A DNA stretch of 64,000 nt from assembly GCF_900105075.1 (NCBI RefSeq), contig NZ_FNSK01000002.1, positions 186,001-250,000 on the forward strand, in the 5' to 3' direction. The stretch is from Rhodobacter sp. 24-YEA-8. GTDB lineage: Bacteria; Pseudomonadota; Alphaproteobacteria; Rhodobacterales; Rhodobacteraceae. The first letter of the stretch is position 1. The number at the start of each line of letters is the position of its first letter. Of the stretch, positions 1 through 8,753 are shown piece after piece. The notes beneath the pieces are model-generated. The model ran no database searches, was not told the origin of the DNA, and saw only the letters and a program-made list of their open reading frames with translations. The translations under genes were made by a program, and so were the position numbers.

Positions 1-842
1 CGCCTGATCACCACATTACGCGGATCGGCGATGGTATAGACCGGGTGGCCAAAGCCGATGATGACCTCTTTGCGCTCCATCCTTGCGCGGATGTCGGCCT
101 CGGCCTCATCGGGAGTGTTGTAGCGCTTCTGAATTTCAAACGCGACTTCGTTGGCGCCGCCATGCTTCGGCCCCCGCAAAGCACCGATGGCGCCGGCAAT
201 TGCAGAATAGACATCCGAACCGGTGCCCGCGATGGTACGGGCGGTAAAGGTCGAGGCATTGAACTCGTGCTCGGCATAGAGGTTCAGCGTGGTCTGCATC
301 GCGCGTATCTCGACTTCGCTGGGCGCAATACCGTGCAACAGATGCAGAAAATGCCCGGCGATGGTGTCGTCTTCGGTCTCGACTTCGATACGACGGCCAT
401 TCTGGGCAAAGTGGTGCCAGTAAAGCAGCATCGAACCCTGAGCCGCTATCAGCCGGTCGATGATATCCCGCGCGCCGGGGGTATTGTGGTCATGCGCCTC
501 AGGGAGCACGCAGCCAAGCGCCGAGACGCCCGAGCGCAGCACATCCATCGGATGGGCGGCGGCCGGGATCGCCTCCAATGTCTCGCGCACGGCTTTCGGA
601 AGGCCCCTGAGGGCCTTCAGTTTCGCTTTATAGGCCCGCAATTCGGGCGCGGTCGGCAATGTGCCATGCACCAGAAGATGAGCGACCTCCTCAAAGGTGC
701 AGGCCTCGGCCAGATCGAGGATGTCATAGCCCCGATAATGCAGGTCATTGCCTGACTGGCCGACCGAACACAGCGCGGTATTCCCGGCCACCACGCCCGA
801 AAGCGCGACGGATTTCTTGGGTTTCAGAACAGTGCCGCTCAT
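1..842 (-). CDS. prpC: 2-methylcitrate synthase, 3' end cut by window edge
   Basis: Condenses propionyl-CoA with oxaloacetate to 2-methylcitrate in the cytoplasmic methylcitrate cycle. About 280 codons are visible. The N-terminus (MSGTVLKPKKSVALSGVVAG) and the segment LHYRGYDILDLAE are typical of the short PrpC-type citrate synthases, as are the helix with EVAHLLVHG and the block around GALRGPKHGGANE, which contains a catalytic His. GFGHPVYTIADPR near the edge holds a second active-site His. The C-terminal part with the catalytic Asp lies outside the window. It starts 10 bases after the prpD stop, so it is the last visible gene of a thioesterase-prpD-prpC operon. That neighbourhood favours methylcitrate synthase over ordinary citrate synthase. 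Confidence 0.93.
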   Translation of the reverse strand, partial: MSGTVLKPKKSVALSGVVAGNTALCSVGQSGNDLHYRGYDILDLAEACTFEEVAHLLVHGTLPTAPELRAYKAKLKALRGLPKAVRETLEAIPAAAHPMDVLRSGVSALGCVLPEAHDHNTPGARDIIDRLIAAQGSMLLYWHHFAQNGRRIEVETEDDTIAGHFLHLLHGIAPSEVEIRAMQTTLNLYAEHEFNASTFTARTIAGTGSDVYSAIAGAIGALRGPKHGGANEVAFEIQKRYNTPDEAEADIRARMERKEVIIGFGHPVYTIADPRNVVIR

Positions 843-852
843 CGTTCCCTCC

Positions 853-2361
853 TCATTTCCAGTCGAAGACGCCGCTCGGGCGGGGTGGGCCAAGGCGATC
901 CGCACCGACGGTGAAGTTCAGCGCTGCGAGCTCGCCCGCTTTCAGGCTTTCCAGCGCCTCGACCGCTTGCAGGAAGCGGGTTTGCTCCGCGGTGGCGATG
1001 ATGCCGTCCGAGAGGGTCAGGAATTTTTTGACGTAATTCTCTCGGATAAAGGGACGCGCCCCATCGGGATGGGCATCGGCCAGCGCCAGCTCGTCGGTGA
1101 TCACGCGACCGTCTTTCAGCTTCACCTCGACGCGGCCACCGAAGGCTTTCATCTTCGGGTCCTGCGCGTGGTAGCGGCGGGTCCATTCCGGGTCTTCGGT
1201 GGTCGAAATCTTGTGCCACAGCGCCACGGTCCCGGGCCGGTTCGCGCGCTGCGGCGCGTAGGACTTCTCGTGGTGCCAGCCGCCGTCTTCGAGCGCGACC
1301 GCGAAGATATACATGATCGAATGGTCCAGCGTTTCGCGGCTGGCCTTCGGGTCCATCTTCTGCGGGTCATTCGCGCCGGTGCCGATCACGTAATGCGTAT
1401 GATGGCTGGTATGAATCACGATGCTGTCGATCTGGCTCAGATCGCCGATCTGCGGCCGCATGCGACGGGCAAGGTCGATCAGCGCCTGGCTCTGATACTC
1501 CGCTGAATGCTCCTTGGTATAGGTGTCGAGGATCGCACGTTTGGCCTCGCCCTTCCCGGGCAGCGGCACCTGATAGCGGGCGTTCGGGCCGGACAGCAGA
1601 TAGGCGATAAAGCCGTCCTCGCCCTCCCATGCCGGGCTCGGCGCGCCCTCGCCGCGCATCACGCGATCAACGGCTTCGATCGCCATCTTGCCGGCAAAGC
1701 TGGGGGCAAAGGCCTTCCAGCTGGAAATCTCGCCCTTGCGCGACTGGCGGGTGGTGGTGCTGACATGCAGCGCCTGCTGCACGGCCTGATAGATCGTCTC
1801 GGTGGGAAGGTTCAAAAGCGTGCCGATCCCGGCGGCGGCTGACGGCCCGAGATGAGCGATATGGTCGATCTTGTGCTCATGCAGGCAGATGCCGCGCACG
1901 AGGTTCACCTGGATCTCATAGCCGGTGGCCAGGCCCCGGATCAGATCCGCGCCGGACTTTCCGGTATGCTGGGCCACGGCCAGGATCGGCGGGATATTAT
2001 CGCCCGGATGCGAGTAATCGGCGGCAAGGAAAGTGTCGTGGAAATCCAGTTCCCGCACCGCCGTACCATTGGCCCAGGCCGCCCATTCCGGGCTGACGCG
2101 ATCATTCGCGAGACCGAAGACCGTGGCTCCCGGCTTCATCGGATGGCAGAGCGCCTGTGCCCGGGCCGAGGCCACCGGACGGCGCGCGACCGAGGCTGCC
2201 GCCACGGCGGCATTGTCGATGATCCGGTTGATGATCATCTCGGTGACCTGGGGCAGCACCGCAACCGGATCGGCGGCGACTTCGGCGATTTTCCAGGCCA
2301 GCTGATCTTCACGCGGCAGATGTTCGGCGGATTTCCAGGTCCGCAGGTCGTGGGTGATCAT
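853..2361 (-). CDS. prpD: 2-methylcitrate dehydratase, MmgE/PrpD family
   Basis: Dehydrates 2-methylcitrate to 2-methyl-cis-aconitate, the step after PrpC. The 502-residue protein from the ATG at 2361 ([15 protein letters not shown]) matches the usual 480-500 aa length. An in-frame extension to 2436 exists but runs into the upstream gene and has no better start. PrpD-like segments include [36 protein letters not shown], the [14 protein letters not shown] region and SREDLDHS-like [20 protein letters not shown] near residue 375. It lies 13 bases downstream of the thioesterase gene and 10 bases upstream of prpC, so the three are probably co-transcribed from the promoter facing the ScfR-type regulator. 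Confidence 0.95.
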   Translation of the reverse strand: MITHDLRTWKSAEHLPREDQLAWKIAEVAADPVAVLPQVTEMIINRIIDNAAVAAASVARRPVASARAQALCHPMKPGATVFGLANDRVSPEWAAWANGTAVRELDFHDTFLAADYSHPGDNIPPILAVAQHTGKSGADLIRGLATGYEIQVNLVRGICLHEHKIDHIAHLGPSAAAGIGTLLNLPTETIYQAVQQALHVSTTTRQSRKGEISSWKAFAPSFAGKMAIEAVDRVMRGEGAPSPAWEGEDGFIAYLLSGPNARYQVPLPGKGEAKRAILDTYTKEHSAEYQSQALIDLARRMRPQIGDLSQIDSIVIHTSHHTHYVIGTGANDPQKMDPKASRETLDHSIMYIFAVALEDGGWHHEKSYAPQRANRPGTVALWHKISTTEDPEWTRRYHAQDPKMKAFGGRVEVKLKDGRVITDELALADAHPDGARPFIRENYVKKFLTLSDGIIATAEQTRFLQAVEALESLKAGELAALNFTVGADRLGPPRPSGVFDWK

Positions 2362-2374
2362 GTCTCTTCCCTTT

Positions 2375-2755
2375 TCATGAAACTTCCGGGCCGACCGGCC
2401 GGGGGCGACCGCCCTCATCGACGGCAACCATCTCAAATGCGCCTGAAAGCGCGATCCGCTCTCGCGCGCCGCCGATGCTGCGGGCGGTGCCCTGCACCTC
2501 GACCGTCATCGAGGACCGTCCGGTGCGGCTGACACGGGCGACCAGTTCCAGCATCTCGCCCACAGTGATCGGTGTCGTGAAATTCACCCGTTCGGACCGC
2601 GCCATGACCACAGCAGTGCCGGCATGGCGTGTGGCCGCGATGAAAGCCGCCTTTGCCAGGAGTGCCAGCGCATTGCCGCCGAACAGCGTCCCGTAATGGT
2701 TCGCCTGTTCGGGAAAGATCATCTCGATCATTCGGGTCTCGGATTCGGCAGACAT
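2375..2755 (-). CDS. acyl-CoA thioesterase, hotdog fold
   Basis: A 126-residue single hotdog-fold protein of the YciA/BACH acyl-CoA hydrolase type. The hotdog signature lies at residues 17-35 ([17 protein letters not shown]), with the conserved Asn-x-x-Gly-x-x-Phe-Gly-Gly core, followed by [20 protein letters not shown] in the second half of the fold. It probably hydrolyses short acyl-CoA, which would relieve propionyl-CoA accumulation or free CoA. That role is inferred from its place as first gene of the prp operon. The start ATG at 2755 leaves 117 bases to the divergent regulator. Substrate length cannot be read from the sequence. Confidence 0.85.
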   Translation of the reverse strand: MSAESETRMIEMIFPEQANHYGTLFGGNALALLAKAAFIAATRHAGTAVVMARSERVNFTTPITVGEMLELVARVSRTGRSSMTVEVQGTARSIGGARERIALSGAFEMVAVDEGGRPRPVGPEVS

Positions 2756-2824
2756 GGCAAGGCCTTTACAAGATTGGCAAGGGCAGCTTCACACGGGCGG
2801 CAACAGCAGATAAACTACTGAAAA

Positions 2825-2871
2825 TGCGACGATCTGCGAATAAATAGTCTGCGAATTGCGAAGGTTGCGAA
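2825..2871. promoter_or_regulatory. TGCGA repeat cluster before the regulator gene
   Basis: Five copies of TGCGA start at 2825, 2835, 2850, 2857 and 2866; four of them read TGCGAA. They fill the 47 bases directly before the ATG at 2873. RamB/PrpR/ScfR regulators are known to bind TTTGCAAA-like or TTGCGAA-like elements near their own and target genes, so this is a candidate autoregulatory and divergent operator. Binding itself is inferred. Confidence 0.5.
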
Positions 2872-2872
2872 G

Positions 2873-4264
2873 ATGAGCAAGACCTATCTCGGCGTCCGCT
2901 TGCGGCGCCTGCGCGAAGAACGCGGCCTGACCCAGGCAGCCCTTGCCCGCGCGCTGGAGATCAGCCCGAGCTATCTGAACCAGATCGAGCAGAATGCGCG
3001 GCCGCTGACCGTGCCGGTCCTTTTGAAGCTGAACGCGGTATTTGGACTGGATGTGCAGCTCTTCTCGGATGAGGGCGAGGCACGGCTGATCACCGATCTG
3101 CGGGCGGCACTGGCCGACCAGGGGGCGGGCATCGCGCTCGCCGAACTGCGCGAGCTGGCCGCCAATATGCCCGAGGTCGCGCGCTCAATTGTCGCCATGC
3201 AGGCCCGGCTGCGCGAAACCACCGAACGCGCCGATCTCTTTGCGGGCCAGATCACCGGAGGCCCGGCCCATTCCCCCGCCGCTTTCGAGGCGGTCCGCGA
3301 CTGGTTCTACGAGCGGCGCAACCACGTGGCAGAGCTGGACATGGCGGCCGAGGCCATCGGTGATACTCTGCCGGCAGGCCGGATGGCAGCCGGCCTGACC
3401 GACAGGCTCGCCGGGCGGCACGGGATCCGCATCGCGCAAAGCGCGGGCGATGCGCTGCGCCATTATGATCCGGCCGGGCGCATCCTGTCGCTTGCCGCCC
3501 ATCTTGACCCGGGCCAGATTGCTTTTCAGATCGCAACGCAGCTCGCTTTTCTGGAGCAAGGCGAGGCCATCGCCCGGCTGTCCGATGACCCGAAACTCGG
3601 GCCAGAGGCGCGCAGCCTGCTGCAAATAGGGCTGGCCAACTATTTTGCCGGGGCCCTGATCCTGCCCTATCGCGCCTTCCTCGCCACCGCTGAGGCGACC
3701 CGCTACGACATCGATCTGATCGCGCGCCGCTTCGGCGTGGGGTTCGAGACGACCTGCCATCGCCTCTCCACCCTGCAGCGGCCGGACGCGCGGGGGGTCC
3801 CCTTCTTCTTCATCCGCGTCGACCGGGCCGGAAACATCTCGAAACGTCAGTCTGCGACCGATTTCCACTTCTCCCGCATCGGCGGGTCATGTCCGCTCTG
3901 GAACATTTACGAGGCCTTTGCCCGCCCGGGCGAGATCATCCGGCAGGTCGCGCAGATGCCCGACGGGCGAAGCTATTTGTGGATCGCAAGGCAGGTGCAA
4001 AGCGGCCAGGGCGGTTTTGGCGCGCCGGCCAAAACCTTCGCGGTGGCCCTAGGCTGCGATCTGACCCACGCGGAACGTCTGGTCTATGCTAATGGGTTAG
4101 ATCTGAAAAACCCGGACATGGCCGCAAAGATCGGTCCGGGCTGCAAGGTCTGTGAGCGCTCTGCCTGCCCGCAAAGGGCGTTTCCAATGGTCGGCCGTGC
4201 GCTCGGCGCCAGCACAACCGAGGCCCGCTTCGCACCCTATTCCGGGACCGGCCAAGCGCATTAA
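2873..4264 (+). CDS. short-chain fatty acyl-CoA regulator (XRE HTH, ScfR/RamB-like)
   Basis: Transcriptional regulator of 463 aa. The N-terminal XRE helix-turn-helix is clear at residues 8-60 (RLRRLREERGLTQAALARAL, then SPSYLNQIEQNARP). A central IrrE-like/DUF955-type domain includes LAHLDPGQIAFQIATQLAFLE. A C-terminal DUF2083-type domain carries FFFIRVDRAGNISKRQSATDFHFSR and ends in a Cys cluster (GCKVCERSACPQRAFP). This is the architecture of RamB/PrpR/ScfR, which sense acyl-CoA and control propionate or acetate metabolism. It is divergent from the thioesterase-prpD-prpC operon, which it most likely regulates. A dense TGCGA repeat run precedes its start. Confidence 0.93.
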   Translation: MSKTYLGVRLRRLREERGLTQAALARALEISPSYLNQIEQNARPLTVPVLLKLNAVFGLDVQLFSDEGEARLITDLRAALADQGAGIALAELRELAANMPEVARSIVAMQARLRETTERADLFAGQITGGPAHSPAAFEAVRDWFYERRNHVAELDMAAEAIGDTLPAGRMAAGLTDRLAGRHGIRIAQSAGDALRHYDPAGRILSLAAHLDPGQIAFQIATQLAFLEQGEAIARLSDDPKLGPEARSLLQIGLANYFAGALILPYRAFLATAEATRYDIDLIARRFGVGFETTCHRLSTLQRPDARGVPFFFIRVDRAGNISKRQSATDFHFSRIGGSCPLWNIYEAFARPGEIIRQVAQMPDGRSYLWIARQVQSGQGGFGAPAKTFAVALGCDLTHAERLVYANGLDLKNPDMAAKIGPGCKVCERSACPQRAFPMVGRALGASTTEARFAPYSGTGQAH

Positions 4265-4604
4265 AACAGCGGTCGGCCTTGCAGGCCATCACAACCCGTC
4301 TGCCCATAGTTGAGGCAATATGGGAATGCGTTATGCGGCTTGCGTGAGAGCCACGACCTCAGGCCGCCGCAGCGCTCGACCGGCCGCCGGCCCTGAGATC
4401 CGGCGGGTTCATCCCTGCCAATGCGATGCCGTCAGCGGGAAGAGCACGCCGCCACTCACCGGCAGAACGAACGGTCCGCCAAAGACCCTGCGCTCCGATG
4501 GCAACAACGGCAGCCTGGGCTTCACGACGGCCTCATCACAGCCGCAGAGACGCAAAGCAGGACAACTGTTGCACCGCGACACAGGTTCGTGCTGTGACAC
4601 GCCC
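4265..4604. other. intergenic region without a convincing gene
   Basis: This is 340 bases between two convergent genes. Short open frames exist on both strands, but none shows a recognisable domain or a good ribosome site. An imperfect GC-rich inverted repeat spans about 4353-4397 (CTCAGGCCGCCG against CCGGCCCTGAG), and a short GGCC-TTGCA-GGCC stem follows the regulator stop. Either may help end transcription. Nothing else is supported. Confidence 0.4.
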
Positions 4605-5588
4605 TCAGAGCAAAACCACCTGCTTGCCGGGCAGGATGCCTTGCCGAACCTCTGCAAGCACGTTCGGCAGTGTGGAAAATCCGGATACGCTTATCGGAGA
4701 CAGCTCCAGGCAATCCTGCTCAACCATGCTGAAAAGCCGGGCTCCGGCCTGCCGCAACAGCCGCAGATCCTCGCGGCATCCATGCAGGTGGATGCTGTTC
4801 AGCGCCACTTCGTGCAGTGACAAAGCGGTAGAAAACGCAGGCATAGGCGCGCTTTCCTGCCTGTCCTGGATGCAGATCAGGTGGCCGTTATAGCCGATCA
4901 GCGGTGCCAGTATGCGGGCATGAGCACCACTGACCGTATCGAAAGCCGCGTAAAGACGGCGCGGGCCGAGGGCGGTTGTCAGATGCTGCTGCCAGTCCCG
5001 ATCATGATAGTCGAAAACCCCGCTGACCCCGAGCGACAGCAATGCCGGATGATGCGAGGCGGAGGCAGTTGTCCAGACACGCCAGCCTGCCATCAGGGCA
5101 AGCTGGCAAAGGATCAGCCCGACCGCGCCGCCACCACCACAGACCAGCACATCGCGCGCTCCGGTGCCGGGTAGTTTTTCCAGGGCCTGCCAGGCTGTCA
5201 GGCCCGGACAGGGCAATGCGGCGGCGATCGCGTCATCCACGCCCGGCGGGACGGCCATAAGGGCATCCGCGCGGATCACTATATGGCTGGCAAAGCTGCC
5301 ATCCCGCCCCAGGTCCTGATGATAGGCGTAACGCATGCCTGTCGGCAGCCTCACCCCTGCCCCTGCGGCAAGCAGGATGCCACAGCCATCGACCCCCGGA
5401 ATATGTCCCGGGCGCCAGAGCGGATGCCCCCATTCGATCATCTTCCAGTCGACCGGGTTCAGCCCGATCGACCGGTTTTGCAGCAAAACCTCGCCGGGCC
5501 CGGGAACGGGCAGTGCACGGCTTTCCTGCTTCAGCCCCATGGGCTTCCCCTGGCTCTGCCATGTCCAGGCAATCATTTCATCCGCCAT
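4605..5588 (-). CDS. zinc-independent MDR oxidoreductase (quinone oxidoreductase-like)
   Basis: NAD(P)H-dependent medium-chain dehydrogenase/reductase of 327 aa. The N-terminal GroES-like half has PVPGPGEVLLQNRSIGLNPVDWK and PGHIPGVDGCGIL. The Rossmann dinucleotide motif is VLVCGGGGAVGLILCQLA at about residues 145-162. The catalytic-zinc Cys/His pair of alcohol dehydrogenases is absent (Asn-Pro-Val-Asp-Trp in its place), as in quinone oxidoreductase/YhdH relatives. The ATG at 5588 directly follows a GTG, and a GGGGGAGAGG ribosome site sits just upstream. It is the last gene of the long carbohydrate operon. Its substrate is unknown; reduction or oxidation of a sugar-derived carbonyl is an inference from context. 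Confidence 0.8.
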   Translation of the reverse strand: MADEMIAWTWQSQGKPMGLKQESRALPVPGPGEVLLQNRSIGLNPVDWKMIEWGHPLWRPGHIPGVDGCGILLAAGAGVRLPTGMRYAYHQDLGRDGSFASHIVIRADALMAVPPGVDDAIAAALPCPGLTAWQALEKLPGTGARDVLVCGGGGAVGLILCQLALMAGWRVWTTASASHHPALLSLGVSGVFDYHDRDWQQHLTTALGPRRLYAAFDTVSGAHARILAPLIGYNGHLICIQDRQESAPMPAFSTALSLHEVALNSIHLHGCREDLRLLRQAGARLFSMVEQDCLELSPISVSGFSTLPNVLAEVRQGILPGKQVVLL

Positions 5589-5619
5589 CACCCTCTCCCC
5601 CGCAAAGCCCGCCCGGCTG

Positions 5620-6378
5620 TCAGAACCCGCCGCTCACGAAACCGCCATCAACCGCGATCTCGGTGCCGGTGACATAGGCCGCCGCCGGAGCGGCGAGGAA
5701 CAAAGCGGCCCCGATGATATCTTCAGCCCTGCCCCAGCGTTTGATGGCGCAACGGTGCAGAATGCGCCCGGTCAGACCGGCATCCTCTTGCAGGCCGGTT
5801 GTCATATCGGTCGCGATATATCCCGGCGTGACCGCGTTCACCCGGATTCCCTCGGCGGCAAAAGCATGGGCGAGATGGCGGGTCAGCCCCAGCACGCCCG
5901 CCTTGCTCGCACCATAGGCCGGCACCGCCGTATCGGTCAGATAGCTGAGCATCGAGGCCGTGTTGATGATCGAGCCGCCCTGGCGTGCCAGCAGGGGGCG
6001 TGCCGCCATGCTCAGCCCCATGACGCTGTTGAGGTTTACTTCCATGACTTCGAGGAAGGTGTCGGTTTCATATTCCTTGTCGGGCCGCGCAATCCCGGCG
6101 GCATTGACCAGAATATCGAGACGGCTGAACCCGTCGAAAGCGCTCTCCACCGCTTTGCGATCCGTCACATCGAGGCGGGCGAAGCGCATCCCTGCGACGG
6201 GCGGCGTGGCATTCAGCCGCCCGATCTTGGCCGCAGAACTGCCCATAGCGACGACCTCGGCGCCGAGGCGGGCAAAGGCCTCAGCGATGGCGAGGCCAAT
6301 GCCACTGGTGCCGCCGGAAACGCAGACCGTCTGGCCGGCAAAAAGATCGGGGGCAAAGGATGCAAGCGGGGTGGTCAT
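5620..6378 (-). CDS. SDR family oxidoreductase
   Basis: Classical short-chain dehydrogenase/reductase of 252 aa. Visible motifs are the cofactor loop SGGTSGIGLAIAEAFARLGA (Gly-x-x-x-Gly-x-Gly type), NAAGIARP, the catalytic Ser in INTASMLSYL and YGASKAG with Tyr and Lys, followed by IRVNAVTPGYIATDMT. The C-terminus VTGTEIAVDGGFVSGGF is typical. It lies between the FGGY kinase and the MDR gene in the minus-strand carbohydrate operon. A sugar or polyol dehydrogenase role is likely from that setting, but the substrate cannot be assigned. Confidence 0.88.
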   Translation of the reverse strand: MTTPLASFAPDLFAGQTVCVSGGTSGIGLAIAEAFARLGAEVVAMGSSAAKIGRLNATPPVAGMRFARLDVTDRKAVESAFDGFSRLDILVNAAGIARPDKEYETDTFLEVMEVNLNSVMGLSMAARPLLARQGGSIINTASMLSYLTDTAVPAYGASKAGVLGLTRHLAHAFAAEGIRVNAVTPGYIATDMTTGLQEDAGLTGRILHRCAIKRWGRAEDIIGAALFLAAPAAAYVTGTEIAVDGGFVSGGF

Positions 6379-6407
6379 CTCAGCGGGTCTCCTACGGGAA
6401 TTTCAGA

Positions 6408-7946
6408 TCAGGCGCAGCCCTGGCGATAGCGCGCCAGCGTCAGCGAGAGGTCATATTGCTGCGCGGCGGCCAGGCGATAGGCCGCCAGCCCGGCCTCATA
6501 GACCGGGCGATGTGCAGGGCGCGGGCCATGTCGCGACGCTTCGGCATGGATCGCGCGGATGGGCGAGAAATCAGGCCAGATCTTCAGCGCATGGAAGGCG
6601 ATGGCAGCTGCACCCAGCGTTGCCGCCTCCTGATCTACAGCGGTCTTGACCACATCGATCTCAAGAATATCCGCAAAGATCTGCCGCCAGAAGGCGCTGC
6701 GGGCGCCACCGCCAACCGCTACCAGTGACGGGCCGATGGGGGTCATACGGCGCAGTTCGTCCAGCGCCACGCGAAGACCATAGGCGACACCCTCGAACGC
6801 GGCACGCAACAGATCGCCACGGTCATGCTGCAGCGAAAGGCCGATCCAGCCACCCCGCACTTCGGCGCCGCCCTCCAGCGATGTGCCGCCGCCCAGCGTC
6901 GGCACCATCAGCAGACCGCGCGCCCCGGGCGGAGAGGCAGCCGCCAGCGTTTCCATTGCGGCATGGCTCATTCCTGCATCATCCGCGCCAAGGATCCTGC
7001 GGGTCCAGTCCATCGTGGTCCCCGAAGAGAAAATGGACGTGGCCGAGATGAACTGCCCCGGCACGAGATGGGCGAAAGCATATGAGCGGACTTTCGGGTC
7101 CAGCACCGGGCGTGCGGCGGATATCGTCAGCCAGCTGGACGAGCCCATCGAGGAAAAGAGATCGCCGTCCTCAAAGGTCTGCGCACCAAGCGCCATGCAG
7201 GAATTGTCAACCCCGCCGGCAATGACGGCCGTCCCGGGTTCAAGCCCGAGCGTCTGCGCGGCCGTCCTTGTCAGCTCGCCGATCACCGAGGCCGATGGCA
7301 CGATTTCCGGCAGGATATCCGCGCGAAGCCCCGCTGCGGCAAGGATCTCGGGATCATATTGTCCGGCCAGCAGATCAAATGCCCCCGAACCGGAGGCATA
7401 AGACGGATCTGTCGCCATCCGCCCCGTCATCAGGAAATTGAGATAATCCTTGGTGCCGAGAATGCGGTCGGTACGGGCGAAGATCTCCGGGGCGTTCCGG
7501 CGCAGCCAGAGGATCTTGAACAGCGGATAAAGCGGGGCCGGGAAGCCATTTCCCGTGCGCAGATACCAGCTTTCTTCGTCGAAACGGTCAAAAAACGCCG
7601 CCGCATCCTGCTGCGCCCGCCCGTCTGACCAGATCGGGACCGCGTCCTGCAGCAACTGCCCCTCTGCATCGACCGGAATACAGCCAAGGCTGTGGCCCGA
7701 GAGACTGATCGCCCTGATATCTGCAGCGGTAAACCTGGCCGCCCCCCCTTTCGCCATCAATGCGGCGGTGGTTCGGACCAGCGCCTGCCACCAGTCTGCC
7801 GGCCGTTGCTCATGCAATGATGGCACGGGATAGAATGTCGGGTAATTCTCGACCACTTCGGCAAGCACCCTGCCATCGGGCGCAACAACGGCGCCTTTGA
7901 GCCCCCCGGTGCCGAGGTCGCATGCCAGAACCAGATCCTGCATCAT
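6408..7946 (-). CDS. FGGY-family carbohydrate kinase (xylulokinase-like)
   Basis: ATP-dependent sugar kinase of 512 aa, the usual FGGY length. The N-terminal phosphate-1 motif is LACDLGTGGLKGAVV. ADIRAISLSGHSLGCIPVD and LLQDAVPIWSDGRAQQDA form the sugar-binding region; the Asp in SDGR matches the FGGY position. TAVIAGGVDNSCMALGA is the hinge region and SLVAVGGGARSAFWRQIFADI is the adenosine motif. EAATLGAAAIA closes the C-terminal domain. The phosphorylated product would feed downstream enzymes in the operon such as the DeoC-like aldolase. Whether it acts on xylulose, erythrulose, a 2-ketose or a deoxy sugar is not readable from the sequence. Confidence 0.88.
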   Translation of the reverse strand: MMQDLVLACDLGTGGLKGAVVAPDGRVLAEVVENYPTFYPVPSLHEQRPADWWQALVRTTAALMAKGGAARFTAADIRAISLSGHSLGCIPVDAEGQLLQDAVPIWSDGRAQQDAAAFFDRFDEESWYLRTGNGFPAPLYPLFKILWLRRNAPEIFARTDRILGTKDYLNFLMTGRMATDPSYASGSGAFDLLAGQYDPEILAAAGLRADILPEIVPSASVIGELTRTAAQTLGLEPGTAVIAGGVDNSCMALGAQTFEDGDLFSSMGSSSWLTISAARPVLDPKVRSYAFAHLVPGQFISATSIFSSGTTMDWTRRILGADDAGMSHAAMETLAAASPPGARGLLMVPTLGGGTSLEGGAEVRGGWIGLSLQHDRGDLLRAAFEGVAYGLRVALDELRRMTPIGPSLVAVGGGARSAFWRQIFADILEIDVVKTAVDQEAATLGAAAIAFHALKIWPDFSPIRAIHAEASRHGPRPAHRPVYEAGLAAYRLAAAQQYDLSLTLARYRQGCA

Positions 7947-7973
7947 TTCTCTCCCGCGTCTGTCTGGTCCGGC

Positions 7974-8699
7974 TCAGCCTGCGACCCTCAGCCCGCCATC
8001 CGGCAGGGAGCGGCAGGCGGCGATGAGGTCTCTGGCCACATCCGTATTGATGCCAAACCGCGTGACTCCGGCTTCGATCATTGCAGCAACGGTCTCCAGG
8101 TCGCGGATCCCGCCCGAGGCCTTGACGCCGATTTCCGCGCCGGCGGCCTCCCGGATCAGCCGAATATGGTGCAAGGTGGTGGGGAGCCCGGTCCATCCGG
8201 TGCCGGTTTTCACAAAGGCTGCCCCGGACGCCGCCACCAGCTTCGCCGCGCGGCGGATCTCGTCATCGCTCAGTCGCGAGACCTCGATGATCACCTTGAC
8301 CGGCACCGGGGCCACGGCCTCGATCACAGCGGCAAGCTCTGTCGCCACATAGGCGTCATCGCCGGACTTCAGCCGCCCGATATTCATCATCATATCGACC
8401 TCGGTGGCGCCATCCGCCACCAGCCCGCGCGCCTCGACAAGCTTGGTTTCTGTACGGTTGCCGCCCGAGGGAAAGCCAATTGGGCCGCCCACCAGTACCC
8501 CGCAACCGCGCGGAAGCAATGTCGACAGCAATGCGGTGAAATGCGGCAGCGCATGGACGGCGATGAAGCCCTCGGATGTTGCGACATCGGCAACCTGGCG
8601 CAGATCGGCCTCGGTATGGAAGGCCTGGACCGCGCTGATATCGATCATCTGCGCAAGATCTCGCGGCGACAGGATGTTTTGGGCGGAGGCCTCGGCCAT
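7974..8699 (-). CDS. deoC: deoxyribose-phosphate aldolase-like protein (DeoC)
   Basis: Class I aldolase of 241 aa. DeoC cleaves 2-deoxyribose-5-phosphate into acetaldehyde and glyceraldehyde-3-phosphate through a Schiff base. Motifs seen are GGPIGFPSGGNRTETKLVEA, EVDMMMNIGRLKSGD, VKVIIEVSRLSDDEI, FVKTGTGW with the Schiff-base Lys, and GVKASGGIRDLETVAAMIEAG with the second Lys, followed by FGINTD. The start at 8699 has an upstream GAGGAG. It sits next to an FGGY kinase and an RpiR regulator, the arrangement seen in sugar degradation loci. The family also contains aldolases for branched or deoxy ketose phosphates, so the exact substrate is open. Confidence 0.9.
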   Translation of the reverse strand: MAEASAQNILSPRDLAQMIDISAVQAFHTEADLRQVADVATSEGFIAVHALPHFTALLSTLLPRGCGVLVGGPIGFPSGGNRTETKLVEARGLVADGATEVDMMMNIGRLKSGDDAYVATELAAVIEAVAPVPVKVIIEVSRLSDDEIRRAAKLVAASGAAFVKTGTGWTGLPTTLHHIRLIREAAGAEIGVKASGGIRDLETVAAMIEAGVTRFGINTDVARDLIAACRSLPDGGLRVAG

Positions 8700-8753
8700 C
8701 GTCTTCTCCTCACTGGAATTATCGGGGGGAATGCCCCGGTCTCAGTCTGCGTC

